Shown in pieces: positions 1 to 7,615 of a stretch of DNA of 40,254 nt. The translations under genes were made by a program, and so were the position numbers. The notes under the pieces were generated by a model. The model did no database searches and was not told where the DNA came from. It worked only from the letters and a program-made list of their open reading frames with translations. Each line of letters opens with the position of its first letter. Position 1 is the stretch's first letter. Source of the stretch: an uncultured Oscillospiraceae bacterium (GTDB lineage Bacteria; Bacillota; Clostridia; Oscillospirales; Ruminococcaceae); contig CAJTVI010000017.1 of the NCBI GenBank assembly GCA_910579545.1, positions 1 to 40,254 on the forward strand, in the 5' to 3' direction.

Positions 1-2
1 AC

Positions 3-368
3 AGGACTGCAAACCATGTCTCTTTTCCTTTTTGCGAAACTTATTCTACCTTATCGCATCGGGAAGATGAGATCCGGCTGATCGACAATATGCGGCGCAG
101 GAATCCGAACGCCAGGTTGAAGGAATTCTCCTTCCTCATTGAGTGCGCTCAGACTGACAGCGGTTCCGAATTTACCAACCGCCTTGTCGCTGGCCAAAAG
201 CATCTGCACACCCTCTTTGAAACGACCCTGGCCCAGTTGGGCACCCGCCACAAACTCATTCGTCCTTATACCCCCAGGCACAACGGCAAGGTCGAACGCA
301 GCCACCTCAAGGATAACGAGTGCTTCTATGCCTCTCACAAGTCCTTTTCCTTTGCCGGTTTTAAAAGC
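3..368 (+). pseudogene. Remnant of a DDE-type (IS481/IS3-like) transposase
   Basis: An open frame runs in from near the window edge and holds the last third of an integrase-fold transposase. The block QTDSGSEF carries a catalytic Asp. About 45 residues on, the stretch KLIRPYTPRHNGKVERSH carries the catalytic Glu. Such transposases cut and rejoin insertion-sequence ends. The frame loses similarity after the Phe-rich stretch near 350-368. There a one-base shift leads into an unrelated frame containing FEELANETMLFEENAELRQL (roughly 421-480), so the usual end with its Asn-Arg-Arg motif is absent. The N-terminal part lies outside the window. No terminal inverted repeat was recognised. Clearly non-functional; the exact IS family is inferred from motif style only. 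Confidence 0.7.
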
Positions 369-501
369 AGTTCGCCGTCCGGCAGCTGGCCATCTCGGAC
401 AAGGCCGTCAACCTGCTGTTTGAGGAACTGGCCAATGAAACGATGCTGTTTGAGGAGAACGCCGAACTGCGGCAGCTGGCGGACGCCTACTGCACAGTGT
501 C

Positions 502-1653
502 GTGCCGGGCGGCGACCGCAGATTTTGCAAACCTCTGGACGCCGGGGCCAACGGCTGGGAGATCAGCGCCCACGAGGCCCCCGCGCCGGACCACGCGCCC
601 TACCAGGGGCGGCAGTACCCGGCCGATGAGTACGAGCGGATCAACGCTTCCCTCGAGCGCAAATTCGGCTGGTGGAACTGCCGGCATACGGTATACCCCA
701 TCCGGCTGGGCGAGAGCCCGCCCTCCTACACCGAGGAGCAGCGGCAGCGGTACCTGGACGAAAACGAGGCGGGGGTCACCTACCGGGGGCAGCACTTTAC
801 CTTGTACGAGGCCAAGGGGCGCAAGCGGCAGCTGGAAAGCCTGATCAGCCAGAAAAAGTACGACATCCTGGCAGCCGAGGGCGACCCGGAACTTTTGCGG
901 ATGCAGCAGATCCGGCTGCAGGCCATGCGGGCGGAGTACAGCGCCTTTTGCCGGGCCACCGGCCAGACGCCGGAACCCTGGCGCACGATGGTGGCCACCT
1001 ACGGCCGCAGCCAAGCCAGCCGGGACGCCTGGGCGGTGAGGAAGTTAGGACGGGCCTTGACCGGCGAACAGCGTGGGCCGGACATCCTCTACCAGCTGAA
1101 TTACAAAGGGGTGCCGCAGGAGCTGCGGCAGAGCATAGAGCAGGAGTTGGCTGTGCTGCCTCATACCTTGCGGGCTCTGGCGGAGTCGCGGTTTGATAAG
1201 GTGGTATATTCACCGGACGCGCTGGGATGCTCTTTCGATGCCAAGGCGCGGCTGCTGACGGTTTGCGACAATCGGGAAGCCGGGTCTGTGATCCATGAAT
1301 ACGGGCATGCCCTGGAAAGGGCGCTCAGCATCTATCGGGATAAAAGATTTCTTGAGATACGGCGCAAGGGGTTGGAAAACATCTCGTCATCCGATATACT
1401 AATAGACGCAGGTACCTTTTCTCGGGAAGTGACTCGGCTGGAGCATCCTAAACTCATCAGTCGGTATCAGGGCCGGATATATCTTGAGGCTGTTGCTGAT
1501 TACGACCATGCGGCTGATCTGCTGAATGGTATGCTGGAATATTTTAGCGAGGGCTTCAGATGTTACTTCATAAATCCAAAAATCCTGCAAACAAAAGATC
1601 CAGAGCTTTTCCGGTACATCGAGGAGTTGACAGAAGTTGGCGGTCACAAATAA
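502..1653 (+). CDS. Phage minor head protein fragment fused to a zinc-metallopeptidase-like toxin domain
   Basis: 383 codons from the first ATG of the frame. Residues about 17-70 (WEISAHE... then FGWWNCRHTVYPIRLGE) match the C-terminal region of phage minor capsid protein 2, a portal-associated head protein. The large N-terminal part of that family is missing and seems replaced by the mobile-element junction upstream. A helical linker (about 75-190) leads to a C-terminal domain with HEYGH at 265-269 and a downstream Glu in FSEGFRCYF near 350, followed by NPKILQTKDPELFRYIEEL. This is the arrangement of a HExxH gluzincin, and resembles anthrax lethal-factor-like peptidase domains carried by phage and polymorphic toxins (inference). 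GC content falls sharply over this last domain, which suggests separate acquisition. The true start is uncertain because the gene is 5'-truncated. Confidence 0.6.
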   Translation: MPGGDRRFCKPLDAGANGWEISAHEAPAPDHAPYQGRQYPADEYERINASLERKFGWWNCRHTVYPIRLGESPPSYTEEQRQRYLDENEAGVTYRGQHFTLYEAKGRKRQLESLISQKKYDILAAEGDPELLRMQQIRLQAMRAEYSAFCRATGQTPEPWRTMVATYGRSQASRDAWAVRKLGRALTGEQRGPDILYQLNYKGVPQELRQSIEQELAVLPHTLRALAESRFDKVVYSPDALGCSFDAKARLLTVCDNREAGSVIHEYGHALERALSIYRDKRFLEIRRKGLENISSSDILIDAGTFSREVTRLEHPKLISRYQGRIYLEAVADYDHAADLLNGMLEYFSEGFRCYFINPKILQTKDPELFRYIEELTEVGGHK

Positions 1654-1831
1654 AAGTGAGGCTGAAATTCTCAAATCCGAATCTATGGAGGATGTTCTTG
1701 ATTGGATCAAGGCGCATAAACACGATCCAAGCAAGGCCGTGGACCGTCATCTTATAGAACTTGCCAAAAAGCGATACGGACCCTATGACCCCGACATATA
1801 TTTTGATCCCATTCCCAAAAAGAAGCCATAA
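1637..1831 (+). CDS. Small hypothetical protein after the metallopeptidase domain (possible partner or immunity protein)
   Basis: 64 codons from a TTG that overlaps the preceding gene by 17 bases, with GAGGAG about ten bases upstream. An ATG at 1685 is an alternative start. The product is charged and soluble, with an amphipathic segment (MEDVLDWIKAHK) and a Pro/Lys-rich tail; no family was recognised. It is AT-rich like the end of the gene before it and is closed by a terminator. Coupling to a putative toxin domain makes an immunity role conceivable, but nothing in the sequence proves it. Confidence 0.5.
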   Translation: MAVTNKSEAEILKSESMEDVLDWIKAHKHDPSKAVDRHLIELAKKRYGPYDPDIYFDPIPKKKP

Positions 1832-1856
1832 AAAGGGCCTTTTGAGGCCCTTTTTA
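1831..1856 (+). terminator. Intrinsic terminator after the small ORF
   Basis: GGGCCT (1835-1840), a TTTG loop and AGGCCC (1845-1850), followed by five T. It begins at the stop codon of the small ORF. Confidence 0.75.
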
Positions 1857-1859
1857 TAA

Positions 1860-1904
1860 TGCCCCGCAAACAGCCCTTAACCGCTGTTTGCGGAGGCATT
1901 TTTT
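1860..1904 (+). terminator. Second, stronger intrinsic terminator
   Basis: CCGCAAACAG (1864-1873) pairs perfectly with CTGTTTGCGG (1884-1893). The stem is extended by TGCC/GGCA outside a one-base bulge, and a run of six T follows. It separates the minor-head region from the scaffold gene, as expected between phage transcription units. Confidence 0.8.
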
Positions 1905-2010
1905 AGTTACCGCCGCCCGCCGGACAAAACGGGCGCTGCAAAACCGGGACTGGCCGGACAAAAAGGACAGCAGCACCGAACACCCACCCACCAAGAGGAA
2001 AGGAGCAACT

Positions 2011-2402
2011 ATGCTGGAATGGCTGAAGGGCATCCTGGGGGATGCCTACACCGAGGAGATCGACAAGGCCGTTGCCGCCGAGATCGGCAAGGCGTTTGTG
2101 GCCAAGGCGGACTTTGACGCCAAGAACACCGAACTGAAGGCGGCAAAGGCCCAGCTGGCGGACGCCGGCGCGACCATTGAGGGGCTGCGGGCCGAGGGCA
2201 AGGATCTTGAGACCCTGCGCAGGGAGTCCGAGGAGTACAAGGCCCGCGCGGCCAAGGCTGAGCAGGACGCCGCCGCCCAGCTGGAGGACTACAAGTTTAG
2301 CACCTGGTTTGACGGCCTCGTTGCCAAGCACAAGGGCCGGGATGCCGCGGTGATCCGGGCGCTGGCCGGCGAGGAAAAACTGGCCGCGCTGCGTGAGAGC
2401 GA
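2011..2402 (+). pseudogene. Phage scaffold protein (GP20-like), truncated by the CRISPR array
   Basis: ATG at 2011 with AAAGGAG upstream. The opening MLEWLKGILGDAYTEEIDKA, followed by a long Ala/Glu/Lys-rich coiled coil, is typical of phage minor structural GP20 scaffold proteins, which shape the procapsid of tailed phages. About 130 codons are intact (to ...EEKLAALRESE). The frame then runs straight into the first CRISPR repeat with no stop, so the 3' end of the gene has been replaced by the array. Together with the minor-head fragment this is the remnant of a phage head-morphogenesis cluster. Confidence 0.7.
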
Positions 2403-4395
2403 ATTTCAATCCACGCTCCCCGCGGGGGGAGCGACGGTGGATGCTGCGTTCTCGGCCGCAGCATCCAGATTTCAATCCACATTCCCCGCGAGGGGAGCGA
2501 CGGGGCCGCAGGGTGATCTCCGGGTTAATGCCCACATTTCAATCCACGCTCCCCGCGAGGGGAGCGACCCGCCGCCGGCTTGTGGCGTGGCAAGGCTGGC
2601 TCATTTCAATCCACGCTCCCCGCGAGGGGAGCGACGGTATAACTCGGGCATCAAATTGTCCGGCGCGCAATTTCAATCCACGCTCCCCGCGAGGGGAGCG
2701 ACGGATGATATTATCGGGGAAGCTCAACTCATCGAGATTTCAATCCACGCTCCCCGCGAGGGGAGCGACAAGTGGGAGGTGAGGGGTAAGCCGTTTAGTG
2801 CCTTATTTCAATCCACGCTCCCCGCGAGGGGAGCGACGATGTGATACAAGCTGGTCGGCCCATTGCGTGCTTGAATTTCAATCCACGCTCCCCGCGAGGG
2901 GAGCGACGTGATCTCCACCCCGCCCGCACTCACCTCGCAGTAATTTCAATCCACGCTCCCCGCGAGGGGAGCGACCGGAGGCCACCGTGATCTGGGAGGA
3001 TATGGCCGAATTTCAATCCACGCTCCCCGCGAGGGGAGCGACCGGTCCTAAAGATAATAAGCGTAACAAGGCCACATTTCAATCCACGCTCCCCGCGAGG
3101 GGAGCGACGGCCATCTGCCGGTAGGTCGCCTGCAACTGGTCAAACAATTTCAATCCACGCTCCCCGCGAGGGGAGCGACACGAGGCGTCCAAATCTGTTT
3201 GCTGGTCACCCGTATTTCAATCCACGCTCCCCGCGAGGGGAGCGACAGGCTTTTCCAACCTGATAACAATCAACAGATGTATATTTCAATCCACGCTCCC
3301 CGCGAGGGGAGCGACTGTACACCCTGGGCAGCGTGGAGGTGCAGCATGGATTTCAATCCACGCTCCCCGCGAGGGGAGCGACTTTCCCAGTCCCCATTGT
3401 CACGCTCATCCTCAAATTTCAATCCACGCTCCCCGCGAGGGGAGCGACAAGCAACGCCAAAGCGGCCACGGCGGCCAGGGTATTTCAATCCACGCTCCCC
3501 GCGAGGGGAGCGACTGGCAGTGGACCAACTGGACTGCCAGCGGCATCTGGTATTTCAATCCACGCTCCCCGCGAGGGGAGCGACCTATCGAGGTATCCTT
3601 TGGCACCAAGCGGCTTGGATTTCAATCCACGCTCCCCGCGAGGGGAGCGACCTGGGCCGGATTTGCGGCTCCGGCGGGCCGTTTTTTTATTTCAATCCAC
3701 GCTCCCCGCGAGGGGAGCGACCTCTCGCTGTACGCCATCAAGCAACAACTGCTTGAATTTCAATCCACGCTCCCCGCGAGGGGAGCGACCGCCAGCACGG
3801 CAGACGGCAAACAGCCGTCGGCGATTTCAATCCACGCTCCCCGCGAGGGGAGCGACCTGTAACTTTTTGTTACAGATTTGGCAAAATCTGATTTCAATCC
3901 ACGCTCCCCGCGAGGGGAGCGACATTTTCTCGTTTGGAATAGACGGGTAAAAATGATATTTCAATCCACGCTCCCCGCGAGGGGAGCGACGGGCCGGGCC
4001 TGGGTCGTCTGCAAATACCCCGATATTTCAATCCACGCTCCCCGCGAGGGGAGCGACGGTCTGTGCTTGTCTCTTGGGATGGATTGTGCAGATTTCAATC
4101 CACGCTCCCCGCGAGGGGAGCGACTGTGGGATGGATACACCTGACGCTCACGGTCAAATTTCAATCCACGCTCCCCGCGAGGGGAGCGACCCATGCCGGG
4201 GCGCTTGACATGGATAAGATTATCATTTCAATCCACGCTCCCCGCGAGGGGAGCGACCACAACTATTACAGGGAGGGGGGGACCCCATGACGCATTTCAA
4301 TCCACGCTCCCCGCGAGGGGAGCGACAGTCTGAGGGTGTCAAATGATAAAATACCTAAGAATATTTCAATCCACGCTCCCCGCGAGGGGAGCGAC
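2403..4395 (-). CRISPR. Type I-C CRISPR array, 30 repeats and 29 spacers
   Basis: Thirty copies of a 33-base repeat. On the + strand it begins ATTTCAATCC, holds the palindromic core CTCCCCGCGAGGGGAG and ends with GAGCGAC. The reverse complement is a type I-C repeat ending in GATTGAAAT. Spacers are 33-38 bases, mostly 34. Repeat 1 (2403-2435) has one changed base in the core and repeat 2 (2469-2501) has two changes (ACATTCC for ACGCTCC); the others appear identical. Decay at the left marks the trailer. The leader is therefore at 4396 onward, transcription runs leftwards, and new spacers enter at the right beside cas2. Several spacers contain perfect inverted repeats. No spacer was seen to match the rest of this window. 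Confidence 0.98.
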
Positions 4396-4736
4396 AGCAA
4401 AAGCCGACAAAATACTGTCGGATTTTGCGAACATTCTTGTGCAAAGACACAGTTCAATCCCCCGCTGCACAGCATCCAGCCGGCTTTTTCCGCTCAAAAC
4501 CGCTTGCCGATCACTGCGCAGCCCGTAAATCACCTCCTCCGCCCGGTGCGAACCCACCGGGCTTTTTCTGTTTGCTTGCCCTTCGCGCACGCTGCGGCTG
4601 TCCCATTCACTCCCGGCCTTGCCGTCTGCTCTGGATTTCCCCGGCCGCTCCTAACCGCTCCCGGCCGCGCTGGCCGGCCACGGCTTCGCTGGCCGCTCCT
4701 GACCGCCCCCCGGCCGGCGCCGCTGTTTTAGCCTTT
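4396..4736 (-). promoter_or_regulatory. CRISPR leader region
   Basis: 341 bases between the newest repeat and cas2. Next to the array lies a small hairpin, CCGACA/TGTCGG (4404-4421). Further in is a decayed repeat-like stretch TTCAATCCCCCGCTGC (4453-4468). Overlapping it at 4459-4477 is a 19-base sequence that recurs with one mismatch in the cas5c 5' untranslated region. A rightward-reading terminator sits at 4541-4567. The stretch 4625-4725 is GC-rich and carries two imperfect copies of a GGCCGCTCCT-type motif. No convincing promoter for the array was identified. Confidence 0.7.
4541..4567 (+). terminator. Terminator facing away from the array, inside the leader region
   Basis: GCCCGGTG, a six-base loop and CACCGGGC, then TTTTT on the + strand. 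Leader and array are read on the - strand, so it would stop rightward transcripts crossing the array. Confidence 0.6.
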
Positions 4737-5027
4737 TTACAGGATCAGCGTGTCGGTTGGCAGGTAGCCTTCCTTTACGCCAAAGTGCTCGATCTTCCGT
4801 TCGTAGTGGTTTCCCAGATTGTAAAACCGCAGGCTGTCCTTTTCAGGGTCCATCAAGCCGCACAGCTTTGCCTGCAGGCTGCGGTACTGCGCCGCGTCCA
4901 GCGAGCACTCAAACACCGAGCATTGCACCCGCTGGCCGTAGTTGACGCATTGCTTTGCGATCTGGCGCAACCGGCGGCGGCCGGCGGCGTCGGTGGTGTC
5001 TACGTCGTAGGTAATCAGTACCAGCAT
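4737..5027 (-). CDS. cas2: CRISPR-associated endonuclease Cas2
   Basis: 96 residues, normal length. The opening MLVLITYDVDTTD carries the conserved beta-strand Asp residues (D8, D10), and the ferredoxin-like fold continues with RLRQIAKQCVNYGQRVQCSVFE, a family hallmark shown here split across positions 20-40. Cas2 forms the central dimer of the Cas1-Cas2 integrase that inserts new spacers at the leader end of the array. It is the last gene of the cas5c-cas8c-cas7-cas4-cas1-cas2 operon. Its start lies four bases after the cas1 stop and it faces the leader and array. Confidence 0.95.
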   Translation of the reverse strand: MLVLITYDVDTTDAAGRRRLRQIAKQCVNYGQRVQCSVFECSLDAAQYRSLQAKLCGLMDPEKDSLRFYNLGNHYERKIEHFGVKEGYLPTDTLIL

Positions 5028-5031
5028 TGCA

Positions 5032-6063
5032 TCACTTCCATAAAAACGGCGGGTAACCGTCCAGATCGCCCCGCAGCTGCCGCGCCAGCAGCAGGGCCTG
5101 CAGGTAGGGTACCATGCCCCAGGGCAGCTTTTCGCCGAGGTAGGGGTGGGTCAAAGTCTCCTTTTTGCGCTCCTGCCAAGCCTTTAAAAAGGCTTTTCGG
5201 CCGTCGTCGGTCAGCAGCACCGCGCCGCTCTCCATCGGCTGGAAATCGGCCGGTTTGACCATCCGGTTGTTGAGCAGGGTCAGCACAAAGCGGTCGGCCA
5301 GGCAGGGGCGCAGTTCCTCCATCAGGTCCAGCGCAAGCGAGGTGCGGCCCGGCCGGTCCCGGTGCAGAAAGCCGACATAGGGGTCCAGCCCCACGCTCTC
5401 GAGGGCGCTGGCGCAGTCCTGAGCCAGCAGGCTGTACGCAAACGAGAGCAGCGCGTTGACCGCGTCCAGCGGCGGCCGGCGGCTGCGGACCGTGAACCGG
5501 AACGCCTCCTCCGGGTTGAGGATAAGCTGGTCGAACACCCCGAAATAGGCGCTGGAGCCCACCCCCTCCAGCCCCCGCAGCCGGTCGGGCTGGGTCTCGG
5601 CCCTGACCTGCGGCAGCAGGTCCTGCAGCTGGCGGCAGGCCGCCTCCAGCCGCGGCAGGTCCACCCGCAGGGCGTGGTCGCGCGCCGCGCGGGCGACGCT
5701 GGCCCGGGCGTTGTAGAGCTTGCCAAAGATCATGGCGCGGCTCACCGCGCAGCTGCCGGCCGCATCGTCCGCAATTCGGTATTGGGCGCGGCGCAGCAGC
5801 ACGTTGCCCGCGTCGCCGCCGGTCACCCGGGCCAGGAACCGCCCCCGCGGGGTGCAGAAGGCAAGGCCGATCTGCCGCTTGGCACAGGCGCCCATCAGGG
5901 CGGGGGAGGCCCCCGCGTAGGAGAAGGTGACGATGCCCTGCAGGGTGTGCAGCGGATAGCGGGCCAGGACCTGCCCCGCCCGGTTGGCCGCCACGTTTTC
6001 GCCGTCCAGGCTGAGGTACAGGTCCTCGGACAAGATGTAAAGGGTGTTGAGCAGCTGCTTCAT
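5032..6063 (-). CDS. cas1: CRISPR-associated integrase Cas1 (type I-C)
   Basis: 343 residues from the ATG at 6063, which overlaps the cas4 stop in an ATGA arrangement. An upstream in-frame extension is cas4 shadow and was not used. Catalytic metal ligands are visible as E166 (in LRGLEGVGSSAYF), H234 (in GFLHRDRPGR) and the D246/E249 segment (in SLALDLMEELRP). Cas1 is the integrase subunit that cuts the leader-repeat junction and joins new spacers. Placed between cas4 and cas2, it completes an adaptation module with apparently intact active sites. Confidence 0.95.
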   Translation of the reverse strand: MKQLLNTLYILSEDLYLSLDGENVAANRAGQVLARYPLHTLQGIVTFSYAGASPALMGACAKRQIGLAFCTPRGRFLARVTGGDAGNVLLRRAQYRIADDAAGSCAVSRAMIFGKLYNARASVARAARDHALRVDLPRLEAACRQLQDLLPQVRAETQPDRLRGLEGVGSSAYFGVFDQLILNPEEAFRFTVRSRRPPLDAVNALLSFAYSLLAQDCASALESVGLDPYVGFLHRDRPGRTSLALDLMEELRPCLADRFVLTLLNNRMVKPADFQPMESGAVLLTDDGRKAFLKAWQERKKETLTHPYLGEKLPWGMVPYLQALLLARQLRGDLDGYPPFLWK

Positions 6064-6722
6064 CCCAGTTCCTCCAGTGCGCCGGCCAGATACTCCGCCA
6101 CCGGCCTTGCGCGCATCAGTTTGGGCAGGCAGAGTTCTTTGAGCGAACAGGCGCCGCAGGCCTTGGTGGGCCGCACCTTGGGGGTGTGCCGGCGCTGGTA
6201 CAGCGTGTGCATCTCGGCAAGGCTGGCCTGGACCTGCCCGCGCAGCCCGGCGGTAAATTCCACCGGCTTGCGGCGGCGGGTCTCGCCGTAGTACAGCGCC
6301 CCCTCGGGCACGGCGCAGCCGAGCATCTCCTCCAGGCAGAGCGCCTGCCCGCAAAGCTGCAGCTCGTCGGCGTCGTGCGCCTTGGGCTGGCCGCGTTTAT
6401 ACTCGACCGGGTAGGGCAGCCAGCGCCCCTCCTGCCCGCGCAGCGGCACACCGGCGGGGTCCTGGCGGAACTCGACCACGTCGCACTTGCCGCTGACCCC
6501 CAGCCCTGCCGAGTGGACGGCCAGCCCCCGCACCGTGAGCAGGCCGCCCCGCTTTTGGCGCAGGGCTTCGTCGTGGGCGTTTTGGTGCATCAGGCTGCCG
6601 TCCACCGTGCGGAAGTTGTCGGCCCATTGGGCCTCGATGTGGATCAGCGCCCACTGCCGCCGGCAGAAGGCAAAGTGCTGCAGGCCGGACAGCTGCAGGA
6701 AGTCCTCCTTGGCCCAGTTCAT
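6060..6722 (-). CDS. cas4: CRISPR-associated exonuclease Cas4
   Basis: 220 residues. Four cysteines of the Fe-S cluster are present: C20 (FAFCRRQW) and C189, C192 and C198 (KACGACSLKELC). The RecB-type nuclease core shows D81 (GKCDVVEF) and the E107-x-K109 pair (PVEYKRG), with Q122 beyond. In type I-C systems Cas4 associates with Cas1-Cas2 to trim prespacers and choose those with a correct PAM. Both ends overlap neighbours by four bases (cas7 upstream, cas1 downstream), indicating translational coupling. Confidence 0.95.
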   Translation of the reverse strand: MNWAKEDFLQLSGLQHFAFCRRQWALIHIEAQWADNFRTVDGSLMHQNAHDEALRQKRGGLLTVRGLAVHSAGLGVSGKCDVVEFRQDPAGVPLRGQEGRWLPYPVEYKRGQPKAHDADELQLCGQALCLEEMLGCAVPEGALYYGETRRRKPVEFTAGLRGQVQASLAEMHTLYQRRHTPKVRPTKACGACSLKELCLPKLMRARPVAEYLAGALEELG

Positions 6723-7615
6723 CCCAGCAGCCGGCAGCTGACCCCGGCCGGCAGGGCGGCCTCATCGACCTGGACGGTGTAATCGGCATAGCAGCGGGCG
6801 GGGGCCGGGTCGTCCGGATCCCTGCGGGCCACCCTGACCGCCTCAAACAGCTTCCAGGCGGGGGCGCAGCCCAGTTCGGAATCGTGCCGGAAGACGATCA
6901 GCTGCCGCACCGCCATCTTGCCCCGGGCGGCCGAGTGGTCATGCTCGAACATATTGAGGATCGCCTGCCACAGGAGCTCCAGGTCCTGCTCTGAGAAGCC
7001 GGTGGTTTTGCGGGCCAGGTTGGCCGAAACATACCCCTCGCACCGGTACAGGCCGTAGGGCACAATGTACTTGCGGCCCATCTCGGTGCCCTTTTTCTCG
7101 GCGTCGCTCTCGGTGGTGATGGCCACCCGGGTGATGGTGACCTCCTGGGGTACGATCGGCTCGATGCTGCGGGCAAAGCCAAGCTGCACCGGCCCGCGCA
7201 CCTGGCCGCAGTTGAGAGCGGCCTTGACAAAGGTGGTCATGACGGCGCCAAAGGCGCGGATATCGTAGAAATTGGCGCACATCCAGTCCCGCAGCTTCCG
7301 GTCGAGTTGCGGGTCGGCCTTTTTCTTTTCCTTGACGTCCTTTTCGGAAACGCCCAGCTGGACATAGGCCTCCGCGTCGCTGCGGTTGAGGGGGACGCCG
7401 TCCTTGATGTAGATGCGGTAGCCGGGGGCGTCCTCCTTGAGGGTCTCGACATAATTGCGGATCTTGCGCTTGAGGCAGACATCCGTGACCAGCCCCAGGC
7501 CGGTTTCGGGGTCGACGCGGGGCATGTTGCCCGCGTCCGGGTCGCCGTTGGGGTTGCCGTTTTCCACGTCGAACAGAATCACAAATTCATAGCGGTTTTT
7601 GATTGGCTCAGACAT
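6719..7615 (-). CDS. cas7c: Type I-C Cascade backbone protein Cas7 (Csd2)
   Basis: 298 residues from the ATG at 7615. The preceding in-frame codons belong to cas8c. After the start, the family signature EFVILFDVENGNPNGDPD and the following MPRVDPETGLGLVTDVCLKR region are intact. Cas7 coats the crRNA spacer as a helical filament in Cascade. The start lies inside the end of cas8c (8-base overlap) and the stop overlaps the cas4 start, so it is translated as part of one operon. A Gly-to-Leu-rich segment VQLGFARSIEPIVPQEVTITR holds the usual Cas7 mid-region. Confidence 0.95.
   Translation of the reverse strand: MSEPIKNRYEFVILFDVENGNPNGDPDAGNMPRVDPETGLGLVTDVCLKRKIRNYVETLKEDAPGYRIYIKDGVPLNRSDAEAYVQLGVSEKDVKEKKKADPQLDRKLRDWMCANFYDIRAFGAVMTTFVKAALNCGQVRGPVQLGFARSIEPIVPQEVTITRVAITTESDAEKKGTEMGRKYIVPYGLYRCEGYVSANLARKTTGFSEQDLELLWQAILNMFEHDHSAARGKMAVRQLIVFRHDSELGCAPAWKLFEAVRVARRDPDDPAPARCYADYTVQVDEAALPAGVSCRLLG

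Noticed and set aside
2393..4290. Open frames with repeated RGERG or RGAT motifs across 2.4-4.3 kb
   Set aside because: They are translations of the CRISPR repeat, not proteins.
4366..4590. 74-codon frame across the CRISPR leader on the - strand
   Set aside because: It runs into the repeat, has no recognisable domain, and is better explained as leader sequence.
5032..6354. 440-codon version of Cas1
   Set aside because: The extra N-terminal residues are cas4 in another frame; the ATG at 6063 gives normal length and a four-base overlap.
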